Assembly: GCA_046331265.1 (NCBI GenBank)
Contig: JAXLRE010000001.1
Coordinates: forward strand, 124,001-188,000
Direction: 5' to 3'
DNA: 64,000 nucleotides
From: JAGPDB01 sp046331265
Lineage (GTDB): Bacteria > Actinomycetota > Acidimicrobiia > IMCC26256 > JAGPDB01
Part shown: in pieces, positions 47,617-55,348 of the stretch
Layout of the letters: each line of letters begins with the position of its first letter
How positions within the stretch are numbered: position 1 is the first letter of the stretch
The notes under the pieces: model-generated
What the model saw: only the letters and a program-made list of their open reading frames with translations
Databases searched by the model: none
Told to the model about the DNA's origin: nothing
Program-made: the position numbers and the translations under genes

Positions 47617-48330
47617 TTAGTTACTCTCAACATCTGTGTTTTCAGACTCATCGCTTAATTCGATTCCGTCTAATTCATCATGTTTTCGATTACTTTCCTT
47701 TACTTTCGTTTTTGGTTGCTCTGGAGCTGTCTTTCCTTCAATTCGATCAAGAGTAGAAAGGTTTTTGTATTTCTTTTCTCCTCTTGCGAGTTGTTTGGTT
47801 TCTGTACTCTTTTTTGGCTTTACCGTAGGACTCAAAATCATTGTCATGTTTCGACCATCTTGCGTTGGAGCTTGGTCCACTGCTGCGATTTCAATTAAAT
47901 CATTAGCAACTCGCTCAAGAAGTTCTCGTCCGAATTCTGGATGAGCCATTTCTCGTCCGCGAAACATTATTGTCAATTTAACTTTTGATCCTTCGCCTAA
48001 GAATCTCTTCACATGATTCATTTTTGTCGTGTAATCATGTTCATCAATTTTTGGCCGGAATTTCATTTCTTTGACTACGATGTTTGTAGCTTTTTTACGA
48101 GCTTCTTTTTTTCGTTGTTCTTGTTCGTATTTAAATCTTCCAAAATCCATGATTCGACAAACAGGAGGTTGTGAACCCGGTGATATTTCTACGAGATCTA
48201 AATCAACTGCTTGAGCTAATGTCAAAGCGTCTGATACAGAACGAATTCCTAGTTGAGTTCCATCTTCACCAATAACACGTACTTGGTTTGCTGTTATCTC
48301 AGAATTGATTCGAGTTTCTTGTGTAGCGAT
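47617..48330 (-). CDS. infC: Translation initiation factor IF-3, non-ATG start
   Basis: 237 residues starting at an ATC codon (48328-48330). AGAAAGGA lies eight bases upstream, and the protein from here (ATQETRINSEITANQVRV) lines up with usual IF-3 starts; longer frames add a sequence with no IF-3 likeness. IF-3 itself limits initiation at rare start codons, so such a start gives feedback control. The two IF-3 domains are complete, with an added C-terminal acidic/Lys-rich tail (about 175-237). The first gene of infC-rpmI-rplT. Confidence 0.9.
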   Translation of the reverse strand: MATQETRINSEITANQVRVIGEDGTQLGIRSVSDALTLAQAVDLDLVEISPGSQPPVCRIMDFGRFKYEQEQRKKEARKKATNIVVKEMKFRPKIDEHDYTTKMNHVKRFLGEGSKVKLTIMFRGREMAHPEFGRELLERVANDLIEIAAVDQAPTQDGRNMTMILSPTVKPKKSTETKQLARGEKKYKNLSTLDRIEGKTAPEQPKTKVKESNRKHDELDGIELSDESENTDVESN

Positions 48331-48349
48331 GTGGCTTTTCCTTTCTCTC

Positions 48350-48383
48350 AATTTTAAGAAAGCAAGAAAAGCCTTTCGGCTTT
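48350..48383 (-). promoter_or_regulatory. Hairpin in the infC leader (possible attenuator)
   Basis: On the minus strand AAAGCC-GAAA-GGCTTT (48368-48383) forms a GNRA-capped stem followed by T-rich bases. A second hairpin, AACCTTCGAAGGGGTT, lies just upstream. They sit between the presumed promoter and infC, where L20-type autoregulation acts in other bacteria. Confidence 0.5.
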
Positions 48384-48496
48384 GAATCTTCAACCCCTTC
48401 GAAGGTTTGCGTTTGATACGCACTAAGCTTAATAAGCCCCTTGAGAGGTGGATCTTTTGATCGCTTTCTCTAATTTGTTACTAGAAAGGTTAGCAG

Positions 48497-48916
48497 ATGA
48501 CAGGTCTATGGACGCCAAACGGAGAAGTAAACCCTGAAAATAATGATAGTTCGGCCTCTTCAACAGAATTAGATGAAGTGTTTAAAGGCATGTCTGACGA
48601 AGAAAAACAAGCTGCCCTAGAGCAAATAACACAAATGCGCGAAGAGTTGCTTTCAACACCAGCTATTGATGTTATTGGTAATCACATTGTTGGCTTCTAC
48701 GAACTAGCTAGTGTGCATTTAAGTGATGCAGTCAGCAAAGAGGGCGAAGAAAGAGAAAAACGTTTAGCTCAAGCAAGTCTTTGTATAGATGCTATGGCAA
48801 GTGTTGTTAATGGTCTTGGAAACCGTTTAGGTCAACACGGCGAAGCATTAAGTGCTGCCTTAGCTCAGATGCAACTTGCCTATTCACAAGTTAAATCAGG
48901 TCAAGTAACTGAATAA
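48497..48916 (+). CDS. DUF1844 protein
   Basis: 139 residues. The C-terminal two thirds (IDVIGNHIVGFYELASVHLSD and AQASLCIDAMASVVNGLGNRLG) match DUF1844, a small helical family of unknown function often found beside infC in Actinobacteria. The N-terminal 40 residues are polar and likely disordered. AAAGG precedes the start. It is divergent from infC and overlaps the convergent cold-shock-like gene by 16 bases. Confidence 0.78.
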   Translation: MTGLWTPNGEVNPENNDSSASSTELDEVFKGMSDEEKQAALEQITQMREELLSTPAIDVIGNHIVGFYELASVHLSDAVSKEGEEREKRLAQASLCIDAMASVVNGLGNRLGQHGEALSAALAQMQLAYSQVKSGQVTE

Positions 48917-49128
48917 ATTTCTACAGCTTCATATCTTCCGCGCGGATGGAAATGTACTTTAAATTCGACTTTAGCGTGCAATGCAATTTTTCTGGTTCCA
49001 TCCGCAATATTTATACAATGGAACGGCAGTAATCTTTCATCTTTTGTTTCGATTTCACCTAAACCAACATGTTCATCAAAAGCGAGTACTTCGCCTTGTA
49101 AAGTTTCACCTTCTATAAAATCTGACAC
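48901..49128 (-). CDS. Cold-shock-domain-like protein
   Basis: 75 residues. GEVLAFDEHVGLGEIETKDE and LPFHCINIADGTRKIA follow the pattern of the actinobacterial small cold-shock-domain-like family (OB fold), though the classic KWFN and FVHF RNP motifs are altered. It probably binds RNA or single-stranded DNA weakly or a different ligand. It directly follows ribH, whose stop is at 49129, so it is probably the last gene of the riboflavin group. Confidence 0.72.
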   Translation of the reverse strand: MSDFIEGETLQGEVLAFDEHVGLGEIETKDERLLPFHCINIADGTRKIALHAKVEFKVHFHPRGRYEAVEIYSVT

Positions 49129-49623
49129 TTAGAATCCCATTGTCTTTTTTGTTTCTTTATTAAAAGATTTAATAGTTGAAACTGTTTCCAATAAGCTCAA
49201 AGCTGCTTCTTGACCTTTGTGTCCTTCTTTGCCGCCAATACGTTCTTTAGCTTGTTCTATATTGTCAACAGTTAAGACTCCAAAAATACATGGGATACCT
49301 GTATCAATCGCTAATTGTGCGATAGATAAGGATGTAGCATTCGAAACATATTCAAAATGAGGAGTGTCCCCTCTTACTACAGCCCCAATACAAATGATGC
49401 CATCTACTCCTTGGCTAATTAAAGCTCTAGCCACAACTCCAAGTTCCATTGAACCAGGCACGTAAGCAATAGTTATCGCCTCTTCGTTTATATTATTTTC
49501 TTTTAAAGTTTCTAGTGCGCCATTTAGCAGTTCAGATGTAATTTCTTCATTAAATCTTGAAACGACTATTCCTATTTTTATATTTTCGATATTTTTTAAT
49601 TCTGGTTTAGAAAACTTACCCAT
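49129..49623 (-). CDS. ribH: 6,7-dimethyl-8-ribityllumazine synthase
   Basis: 164 residues, with SRFNEEITSELLNGAL, VPGSMELGVVAR and AVVRGDTPHFEYVSNA, all diagnostic of lumazine synthase. It makes the direct precursor of riboflavin. It follows ribE after five bases. A basic C-terminal part (KERIGGKEGHKGQEAAL) is normal. No ribA/B or ribD is in the window. Confidence 0.96.
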   Translation of the reverse strand: MGKFSKPELKNIENIKIGIVVSRFNEEITSELLNGALETLKENNINEEAITIAYVPGSMELGVVARALISQGVDGIICIGAVVRGDTPHFEYVSNATSLSIAQLAIDTGIPCIFGVLTVDNIEQAKERIGGKEGHKGQEAALSLLETVSTIKSFNKETKKTMGF

Positions 49624-49628
49624 GTGTC

Positions 49629-50228
49629 CTACATTTCTGATTTGTTAATCATATTTTCAACGTACTTACCGATTAGATCTACTTCCACATTTACTTTATC
49701 TCCTACATTTATATGCGCAAATGAGGTTTTGGCTAATGTCTCAAGAATTAAACCTATCTTTATTTTATTAGCATTTTTTTCTGCAACAGTTAAAGATACG
49801 CCGTTAATACATATTGAACCTTTATCAATTACGTACATTGATATTTCATCTTTTATCTCTATTTGTAAAAGCACTGAGCCGTCACTTAATTTTTCATATG
49901 AACTAACAGTACCGACGGAATCAACATGGCCTTGAACGATATGTCCACCCAAACGATCATTGAGTCTTAATGGATGTTCTAAATTAACTATTGAGCCGAT
50001 TTCCAATTTATTTAATGTTGTTTTTTTCAGTGTTTCAATTTGGACAAAAAATGTTGCTAAATCATTTGTAAATTCTTCAATTGTAAGACATACGCCATTA
50101 ATTGAAACGCTGTCACCTATTTTCGACTCACCAAAGAAGCTTCTGGATTCGATAGAAATTCGAAGACCGCCATCTGCATCTTCGATTTTTTGAACAGCAC
50201 CAGTTGCTGACACTATTCCTGTAAACAT
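49629..50228 (-). CDS. ribE: Riboflavin synthase alpha chain
   Basis: 199 residues with the expected twofold repeat: MFTGIVSATGAVQ and a second barrel beginning GGHIVQGHVDSVGT. It joins two lumazine molecules to give riboflavin. It lies between a response regulator and ribH. No FMN riboswitch could be seen before it; the gap to the regulator gene is only ten bases. Confidence 0.96.
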   Translation of the reverse strand: MFTGIVSATGAVQKIEDADGGLRISIESRSFFGESKIGDSVSINGVCLTIEEFTNDLATFFVQIETLKKTTLNKLEIGSIVNLEHPLRLNDRLGGHIVQGHVDSVGTVSSYEKLSDGSVLLQIEIKDEISMYVIDKGSICINGVSLTVAEKNANKIKIGLILETLAKTSFAHINVGDKVNVEVDLIGKYVENMINKSEM

Positions 50229-50238
50229 TAAATAAAGT

Positions 50239-51201
50239 TTAGCTATTTAGCATTGCTAAGAACTGATCGTCAGTAGATCGTCGATCGATTTCATAAGCTG
50301 ATTTATCGTATCTCTTAGCATGTTCGCACATTTCTTTTGCTGTAGCTGTTGCTTCCCAACCTGATCTAACTTCTCTGAATTCTGTAGAAACTACCCCTAT
50401 GCAAACTTTAGCGATAGGCAATTTAATAGGTTCATTTTTTCTATTAGTTAATTCAATGTAACCCTGCGCACGAGCATCTTCATCGTAAAATTCTTTGATT
50501 CCACCATCGAATTGCTCAATTATTAGATTGCAGAGACTTTCTGCTTTTTCTGGTGATGTAATTATCACAAAACGACTTCCACCTATATGTCCAAGCAAAG
50601 ACGGCTCAGTCTTAACTTCAGACATTATTCCTGAGAGCATTTTGCCCATAAACTTAATTACTTTATCTCCGCGACCCGAACCGTATCTATCGTTTATAGA
50701 TTTGAAATATTCAATTTCTATATTTAACAATGCGTACTTTTTGTTATTTTCTGCAACTAGGTGCGCAAGTTCATTTGAGACTCGGTAATTACCAGGCAAA
50801 TTTGTTATTGCAGAAAGATCACGTAGCTGCTCAGCTCGTCTAATTAAAGAATTAACTCGTGCAATAAATTCATCCCAAACAATAGGTTTTGACATATAGT
50901 CATCTGCACCTAGTTCTAATCCACGAATTTTTTCTGAAGCAACTGATTCTGATGCTAAAAGAATTACAGACACTGCACTTGTTGAAGGATTTTCTCTAAT
51001 CTTTTTACATGTTTGAAGACCATCTAAAACTGGCATGACAATATCTAAAATAACTAAATCAGGTTGCTTCTCAACACACAGGTCGAAAGCTTCTTGACCA
51101 TTAGATGCTGTAATTATTTCATATCCATTCAATGAAAAATTCTTTTCGAATTCTTTTATGAATTCTTCATTATCATCTGCAATTATTATTGAACCTGACA
51201 T
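50239..51201 (-). CDS. Response regulator with inactive GGDEF-like domain
   Basis: 320 residues. The receiver domain (1-120) has the phospho-Asp in VILDIVMPVLDG and the conserved Lys in DDYMSKP. The second domain (about 140-290) has the diguanylate cyclase fold (RGDKVIKFMGKML) but its signature reads GGSRF instead of GGDEF, so it should not make c-di-GMP. It may bind a nucleotide or a partner. No histidine kinase is adjacent; it is between rpe and ribE. Confidence 0.8.
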   Translation of the reverse strand: MSGSIIIADDNEEFIKEFEKNFSLNGYEIITASNGQEAFDLCVEKQPDLVILDIVMPVLDGLQTCKKIRENPSTSAVSVILLASESVASEKIRGLELGADDYMSKPIVWDEFIARVNSLIRRAEQLRDLSAITNLPGNYRVSNELAHLVAENNKKYALLNIEIEYFKSINDRYGSGRGDKVIKFMGKMLSGIMSEVKTEPSLLGHIGGSRFVIITSPEKAESLCNLIIEQFDGGIKEFYDEDARAQGYIELTNRKNEPIKLPIAKVCIGVVSTEFREVRSGWEATATAKEMCEHAKRYDKSAYEIDRRSTDDQFLAMLNS

Positions 51202-51876
51202 TTAATTCTCCGCTTTAGCCTTTAAAGCTATTTCTTTAAGCTCTTTAACAGTTGCTGCTGGGTCTTGTGAGTGAAATACTGCACTTCCAGCAACCATTAC
51301 GTCGCAACCTGCTTTCGCAGCTTGGCCAATAGTCTCCTTATTTATCCCACCATCAATAGTAAATGTAACGTCTAAATCCATTTGCTCTCTATATTCGACA
51401 GCTTCAACTACTTTACTTAGCACTTCTGGGATAAATTTTTGACCGCCAAATCCAGGATAAACGCTCATAAATAGCAAAATATCGATCTTATCCATATATG
51501 GTTTGACCTTGGAAAATGGCGTATCTGGATTAAGAACTATGCCTACATCGACACCTGATTTTCTTATCAAATCAAGCATCTCACCGACATTATCTAGTTC
51601 TGCATGAACAGTTATAGCATCTGCCCCAGCTTCTACAAATGGCTCTATAAGTATTTCAGGGTTAGAACACATGAGATGGCAATCCATATATGAATCGGTA
51701 TATGGTCGAAGAGATTTTAATACCAATGGACCAATGCTTAGGTTCGGAACGAAGTGGCCATCCATAGTGTCAAAGTGAATTCGGTTAGTTTGAGATTCTA
51801 CGCTATGAACTGCATCTGCAAGATGAGCAAAATCTGCTGACAGAATACTTGGTGAGATAACTAATTCTTTTACCAT
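51202..51876 (-). CDS. rpe: Ribulose-phosphate 3-epimerase
   Basis: 224 residues, a TIM barrel with ISPSILSADFAHL, HFDTMDGHFVPN, MSVYPGFGGQKF and TIDGGINKET. It interconverts ribulose-5-P and xylulose-5-P in the pentose phosphate pathway. It overlaps the HIT gene by one base and is followed directly by the response regulator gene. It is probably one transcript with rsmB, fmt and def upstream. Confidence 0.96.
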   Translation of the reverse strand: MVKELVISPSILSADFAHLADAVHSVESQTNRIHFDTMDGHFVPNLSIGPLVLKSLRPYTDSYMDCHLMCSNPEILIEPFVEAGADAITVHAELDNVGEMLDLIRKSGVDVGIVLNPDTPFSKVKPYMDKIDILLFMSVYPGFGGQKFIPEVLSKVVEAVEYREQMDLDVTFTIDGGINKETIGQAAKAGCDVMVAGSAVFHSQDPAATVKELKEIALKAKAEN

Positions 51877-52292
51877 TAATTTTCCTGATCGTTATTTGTA
51901 CCTAATGATGCGATTATTTTTTTCTGAATAGCATCCAGCAATTCTGGCGAAGGTGATGGATCTGCTTTAGCAAAATCCATATCTTCCATATGGTTAATAG
52001 GAATTAAATGAATATGGACATGTGGTACTTCAAGTCCCACAATTGTATATGCCACTTTTTCTGGATTGAATGAAGCATCTATAGCTTTACCAATTTTTTT
52101 TGCAACAGAATTTAATTTCTCAATAGTTTCATCATCTAGTTCTATCCAATGTTCCACTTCTTTCACAGGAACAACCAAAGTGTGTCCAGGAGCTACAGGA
52201 TTAATTGTTAGAAAAGCAACAACATCATCATCTTTGTATACAAATCGTGCAGGTAGTTCGCCGTTAATGATTTTGGTAAAGACGCTAGACAT
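51876..52292 (-). CDS. HIT-family nucleotide-binding protein
   Basis: 138 residues with the histidine triad HVHIHLIP (about 90-97) and the N-terminal SVFTKIINGELPARFVYKDD typical of HinT-type proteins, which hydrolyse adenosine phosphoramidates. It is placed between rsmB and rpe, five and zero bases away. The C-terminal tail is short and polar. Confidence 0.9.
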   Translation of the reverse strand: MSSVFTKIINGELPARFVYKDDDVVAFLTINPVAPGHTLVVPVKEVEHWIELDDETIEKLNSVAKKIGKAIDASFNPEKVAYTIVGLEVPHVHIHLIPINHMEDMDFAKADPSPSPELLDAIQKKIIASLGTNNDQEN

Positions 52293-52297
52293 ATGTT

Positions 52298-53575
52298 TTA
52301 TATTATCTTATGTTGCAGCTGACAGTAGTACATTGAGTCATTCTCAGTTCCAGGAATTATTAATGAACCGTATTTCAAAGGCTCTACATGCCCGTTACTT
52401 GAATTTTCTTGGGTTGATTCAAATTGTGGATTGCGTGACAAAAAGTTTTCTATAACATCGACCGTTTCGCTTTTGGTGAAGGTACAGACACTGTATACCA
52501 ATCTCCCACCAGGCGCTAATAGTCCAATGATTGCATTAAGCATTTTTTCTTGTAGTTGTGATAATTCATCAACAATTGATTTATCAATATTGTTTCGAGC
52601 ATCTGGCCTGCGTCTAAGAACACCTAGCCCCGAACATGGTGCATCTAAATAGATAACATCAAATTTTGTTCCTTCTGCAAAAGGCAAATTTAAACAATCA
52701 CCCGAAACAATCTTGATATTTGTTGTCTTTAGTCGAGATTTTGTATCAAGCATCTTCGATAATCTAGATATTGACAAATCAACCGAAACAACATTCGATG
52801 CATGTTGAGACATCAAAAATGATTTACCTCCAGGTGCACAACATAGATCTAAAACTTTTTTGTTTTCTACATCTAACTGATTAATGATGTACTGACTCGA
52901 TTGGTCGACAACCAGCGCTGTTCCATTCTTAATTTCATCTAGATCTGAAACACTTCGTGCATTTGTAAGAACTCTTGAATCTTCCACAAGAGAACCTTGT
53001 GTATATTTGCCATTTACAGGCAATACACTTTTGTATGGCGCAAGTGTTACTTGACCACTTGAATTAAGCGACTTTAATATTTCTTCAACATTGTTTTTGA
53101 AACTAATTTTGATTTCGTCAACTATCCATTCCGGCATAGAGTATTTTACAGATAGCGTTTCGTTAATAAATAACTTATCTTCCTCGTCTAACTTTAAAGC
53201 TTTCCGAGAAACTCCATTAACAAAGCCTTTAAGATTGAATGGCATAACTTTTACTGTTTCATTCAAAACAGCGTACATATCAAAGCCTTCCAGAAGTTGG
53301 CCAAAAATCGATCTAAGAGCATTTAAAGCTAAATCATCGAGTTTGCTTGTATTTTTTGATGAAATTTTATTTATCGCATTATCGATTCTTATTTGATTTC
53401 TCAATGTCGAATATACAACTCGAGTTATTAGAGCTTTATCTGACGGCGAAAAACTAGATTTAGCTAATGTTGATGGAACAATTTCATTTGAATATGAACC
53501 TTGATTGCATTTAACTAGCAAATCGACAATTAATGCTCGTGTTGTGTTTAAGGTTTTTAATTTATTTTGGGACAT
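52298..53575 (-). CDS. rsmB: 16S rRNA m5C967 methyltransferase
   Basis: 425 residues. The N-terminal part is NusB-like (about 1-140). The C-terminal methyltransferase domain has the SAM motif LDLCCAPGGKSFLMS and the catalytic DAPCSGLGVLRRRPDAR. It methylates C967 of 16S rRNA in E. coli. It is placed between fmt and the HIT gene with no gap on one side, in the usual def-fmt-rsmB order. Confidence 0.92.
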   Translation of the reverse strand: MSQNKLKTLNTTRALIVDLLVKCNQGSYSNEIVPSTLAKSSFSPSDKALITRVVYSTLRNQIRIDNAINKISSKNTSKLDDLALNALRSIFGQLLEGFDMYAVLNETVKVMPFNLKGFVNGVSRKALKLDEEDKLFINETLSVKYSMPEWIVDEIKISFKNNVEEILKSLNSSGQVTLAPYKSVLPVNGKYTQGSLVEDSRVLTNARSVSDLDEIKNGTALVVDQSSQYIINQLDVENKKVLDLCCAPGGKSFLMSQHASNVVSVDLSISRLSKMLDTKSRLKTTNIKIVSGDCLNLPFAEGTKFDVIYLDAPCSGLGVLRRRPDARNNIDKSIVDELSQLQEKMLNAIIGLLAPGGRLVYSVCTFTKSETVDVIENFLSRNPQFESTQENSSNGHVEPLKYGSLIIPGTENDSMYYCQLQHKII

Positions 53576-54496
53576 TTATGTACCAATTTTTAACGGAAAT
53601 ATCTCTTTGTCAATTCCGTTTTTCCATGCATCGAATTCCATTATTGGCTTAGATGGAACTTGGATATTTTTAATTTCTATTTGTCCATCGTCAAATTTAA
53701 TTACTCCATCTATTCCAATTTCGCCAATAGAATTTTGTGTGGTCGCGTTTGTCACGTACCTACCTGTAAGTACTCTAAATACTTCCCCATTTACGGTTGT
53801 CCAGGCTCCTTTAACATTCGAGCCTGCTCTAATCTTTCTATCTATTTGTTGCGCTGAAGAACTACTATCAAAATAGAAATCTTGTTTATCAAGCTTGTTT
53901 GCGTATGAATCTTCACCTTCTTGCGGATATGGCACTTGGTTTTCTATGTCTTCTAGGACAATAGGTAATAAATCGCAAGCAATATTATTCAATATGTTAA
54001 ACAACGATAATGTTGTATCAGTTGGCGAAATATCGACTTGCCGTGATGCGTAAATATCACCTGTGTCTAAACCTTCATCCATTTTCATAATACAAACACC
54101 CGTTGTTTCATCACCATTTAAAATTGCTCTTTCGACAGGAGCTGCACCACGCAGTTTTGGAAGCAAAGAATAATGTACATTTATGCATCCGTAAGTAAAC
54201 GCTTCTAACACTTCTTTAGGTAATATTTTTCCATATGCAACAACGATGGCTACATCAGCATTAAGTGGTTGCACTATATCGCTAATTTCAGATGATATAT
54301 TTGGTTCATAAACATCAATCGAATGACTGAGTGCTAATTCTTTTACAGGAGTGGGATCAAGTTTGGATCCACGAGAACGTTTTTTATCGGGTTTTGTTAC
54401 TACTGCCTCTACATTGAAACCTTTGTTCAAAAGCTCGTTCAAAATGACTTTTGCAGGCTCTGGTGTACCAAAAAAAACGATCTTAAGTTTTTTCAT
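53576..54496 (-). CDS. fmt: Methionyl-tRNA formyltransferase
   Basis: 306 residues from the ATG at 54496 (a TTG three codons upstream is less likely). MKKLKIVFFGTPEPA, the catalytic INVHYSLLPKLRGAAPVERA and the C-terminal OB-like domain are typical. It formylates initiator Met-tRNA, the partner step of peptide deformylase. The ATG lies one base after the def stop. Confidence 0.95.
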   Translation of the reverse strand: MKKLKIVFFGTPEPAKVILNELLNKGFNVEAVVTKPDKKRSRGSKLDPTPVKELALSHSIDVYEPNISSEISDIVQPLNADVAIVVAYGKILPKEVLEAFTYGCINVHYSLLPKLRGAAPVERAILNGDETTGVCIMKMDEGLDTGDIYASRQVDISPTDTTLSLFNILNNIACDLLPIVLEDIENQVPYPQEGEDSYANKLDKQDFYFDSSSSAQQIDRKIRAGSNVKGAWTTVNGEVFRVLTGRYVTNATTQNSIGEIGIDGVIKFDDGQIEIKNIQVPSKPIMEFDAWKNGIDKEIFPLKIGT

Positions 54497-54497
54497 A

Positions 54498-55019
54498 TTA
54501 ACCAAATGGCGTAGTTCGATCTGCTTTTTTTACTTTTCCTGATTTTAATAGATTGTTAAATTCTTCCCATTTTTGGTTTTCTTCATCACCTTCTAAATGG
54601 TCGAACATTAGCACTCCATTTAAATGGTCAAGTTCATGTTGAAAAATACGTGCTAATAATTCATCAGCTTCGATCGTTACTTCGTTGCCATCAATATCGA
54701 AACCAGTTATTGTTACTTTTTTTGGCCTTGTTAGAGAAACATATACTCCTGGAATAGATAAACATCCTTCTTCATAATCCCAAGATCCAGATGATTCAAC
54801 GATTTGAGGATTTATTAGAATTTTTGGTTCTCCATCTTCATCGTATACGAAAAAATTTTGCTGTATTCCAACCTGTGTTGCTGCTAAACCAATTCCTGGA
54901 GCATCGTACATAGTTTCAATCATCGAATCACGTGTGACAATTAATTTGGAATCAAATTCTTCAACATTTTTAGCTTTAACGCGAAGAACTGGATCGCCGG
55001 CGATTCGTATAATATTCAC
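54498..55019 (-). CDS. def: Peptide deformylase
   Basis: 173 residues. All three motifs are seen: GIGLAATQVG (about 41-50), EEGCLSIPG (about 88-96) and QHELDHLNG (about 130-138), which bind the metal and catalyse removal of the formyl group from new proteins. It is directly before fmt. Length is normal. Confidence 0.95.
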   Translation of the reverse strand: MNIIRIAGDPVLRVKAKNVEEFDSKLIVTRDSMIETMYDAPGIGLAATQVGIQQNFFVYDEDGEPKILINPQIVESSGSWDYEEGCLSIPGVYVSLTRPKKVTITGFDIDGNEVTIEADELLARIFQHELDHLNGVLMFDHLEGDEENQKWEEFNNLLKSGKVKKADRTTPFG

Positions 55020-55032
55020 TGTATCAGTCTAT

Positions 55033-55338
55033 TCAATTCTTTATCTTGTTTCGCAATAAACGACGGTGATTTTTAAGACCTCTCGTGAAAATAGATCCTT
55101 TACGAACCCTTTTAATTGTTTTTTCCAAGAGTTTCAGCCGACTATAGATATCGTCTGTTGATTCTGCGTCTTCAACGTACAAATAAGCTTGACGTATATC
55201 TTCTAGTTGATATCTGAATCTCGAATATTCTTTGTTTATCTTCTTCTCGATTTTTTTATTTTCTTTTAGCTCTTCATTCGCTAAATCTACGACTTTAGAC
55301 TTCAAAGGCTTTACTTTTTCTTGCTTTGTATTACCCAT
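55033..55338 (-). CDS. Small basic helical protein, unrecognised
   Basis: 101 residues, very rich in Lys, Arg and Glu with long helices and likely coiled coil (about 10-50 and 60-90). No signal or membrane segment. The composition suggests an RNA-binding or ribosome-linked protein, but no family is recognised. It is between priA and def with gaps of 10 and 13 bases, all on the minus strand. Confidence 0.6.
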   Translation of the reverse strand: MGNTKQEKVKPLKSKVVDLANEELKENKKIEKKINKEYSRFRYQLEDIRQAYLYVEDAESTDDIYSRLKLLEKTIKRVRKGSIFTRGLKNHRRLLRNKIKN

Positions 55339-55348
55339 AGTTTAAAGA

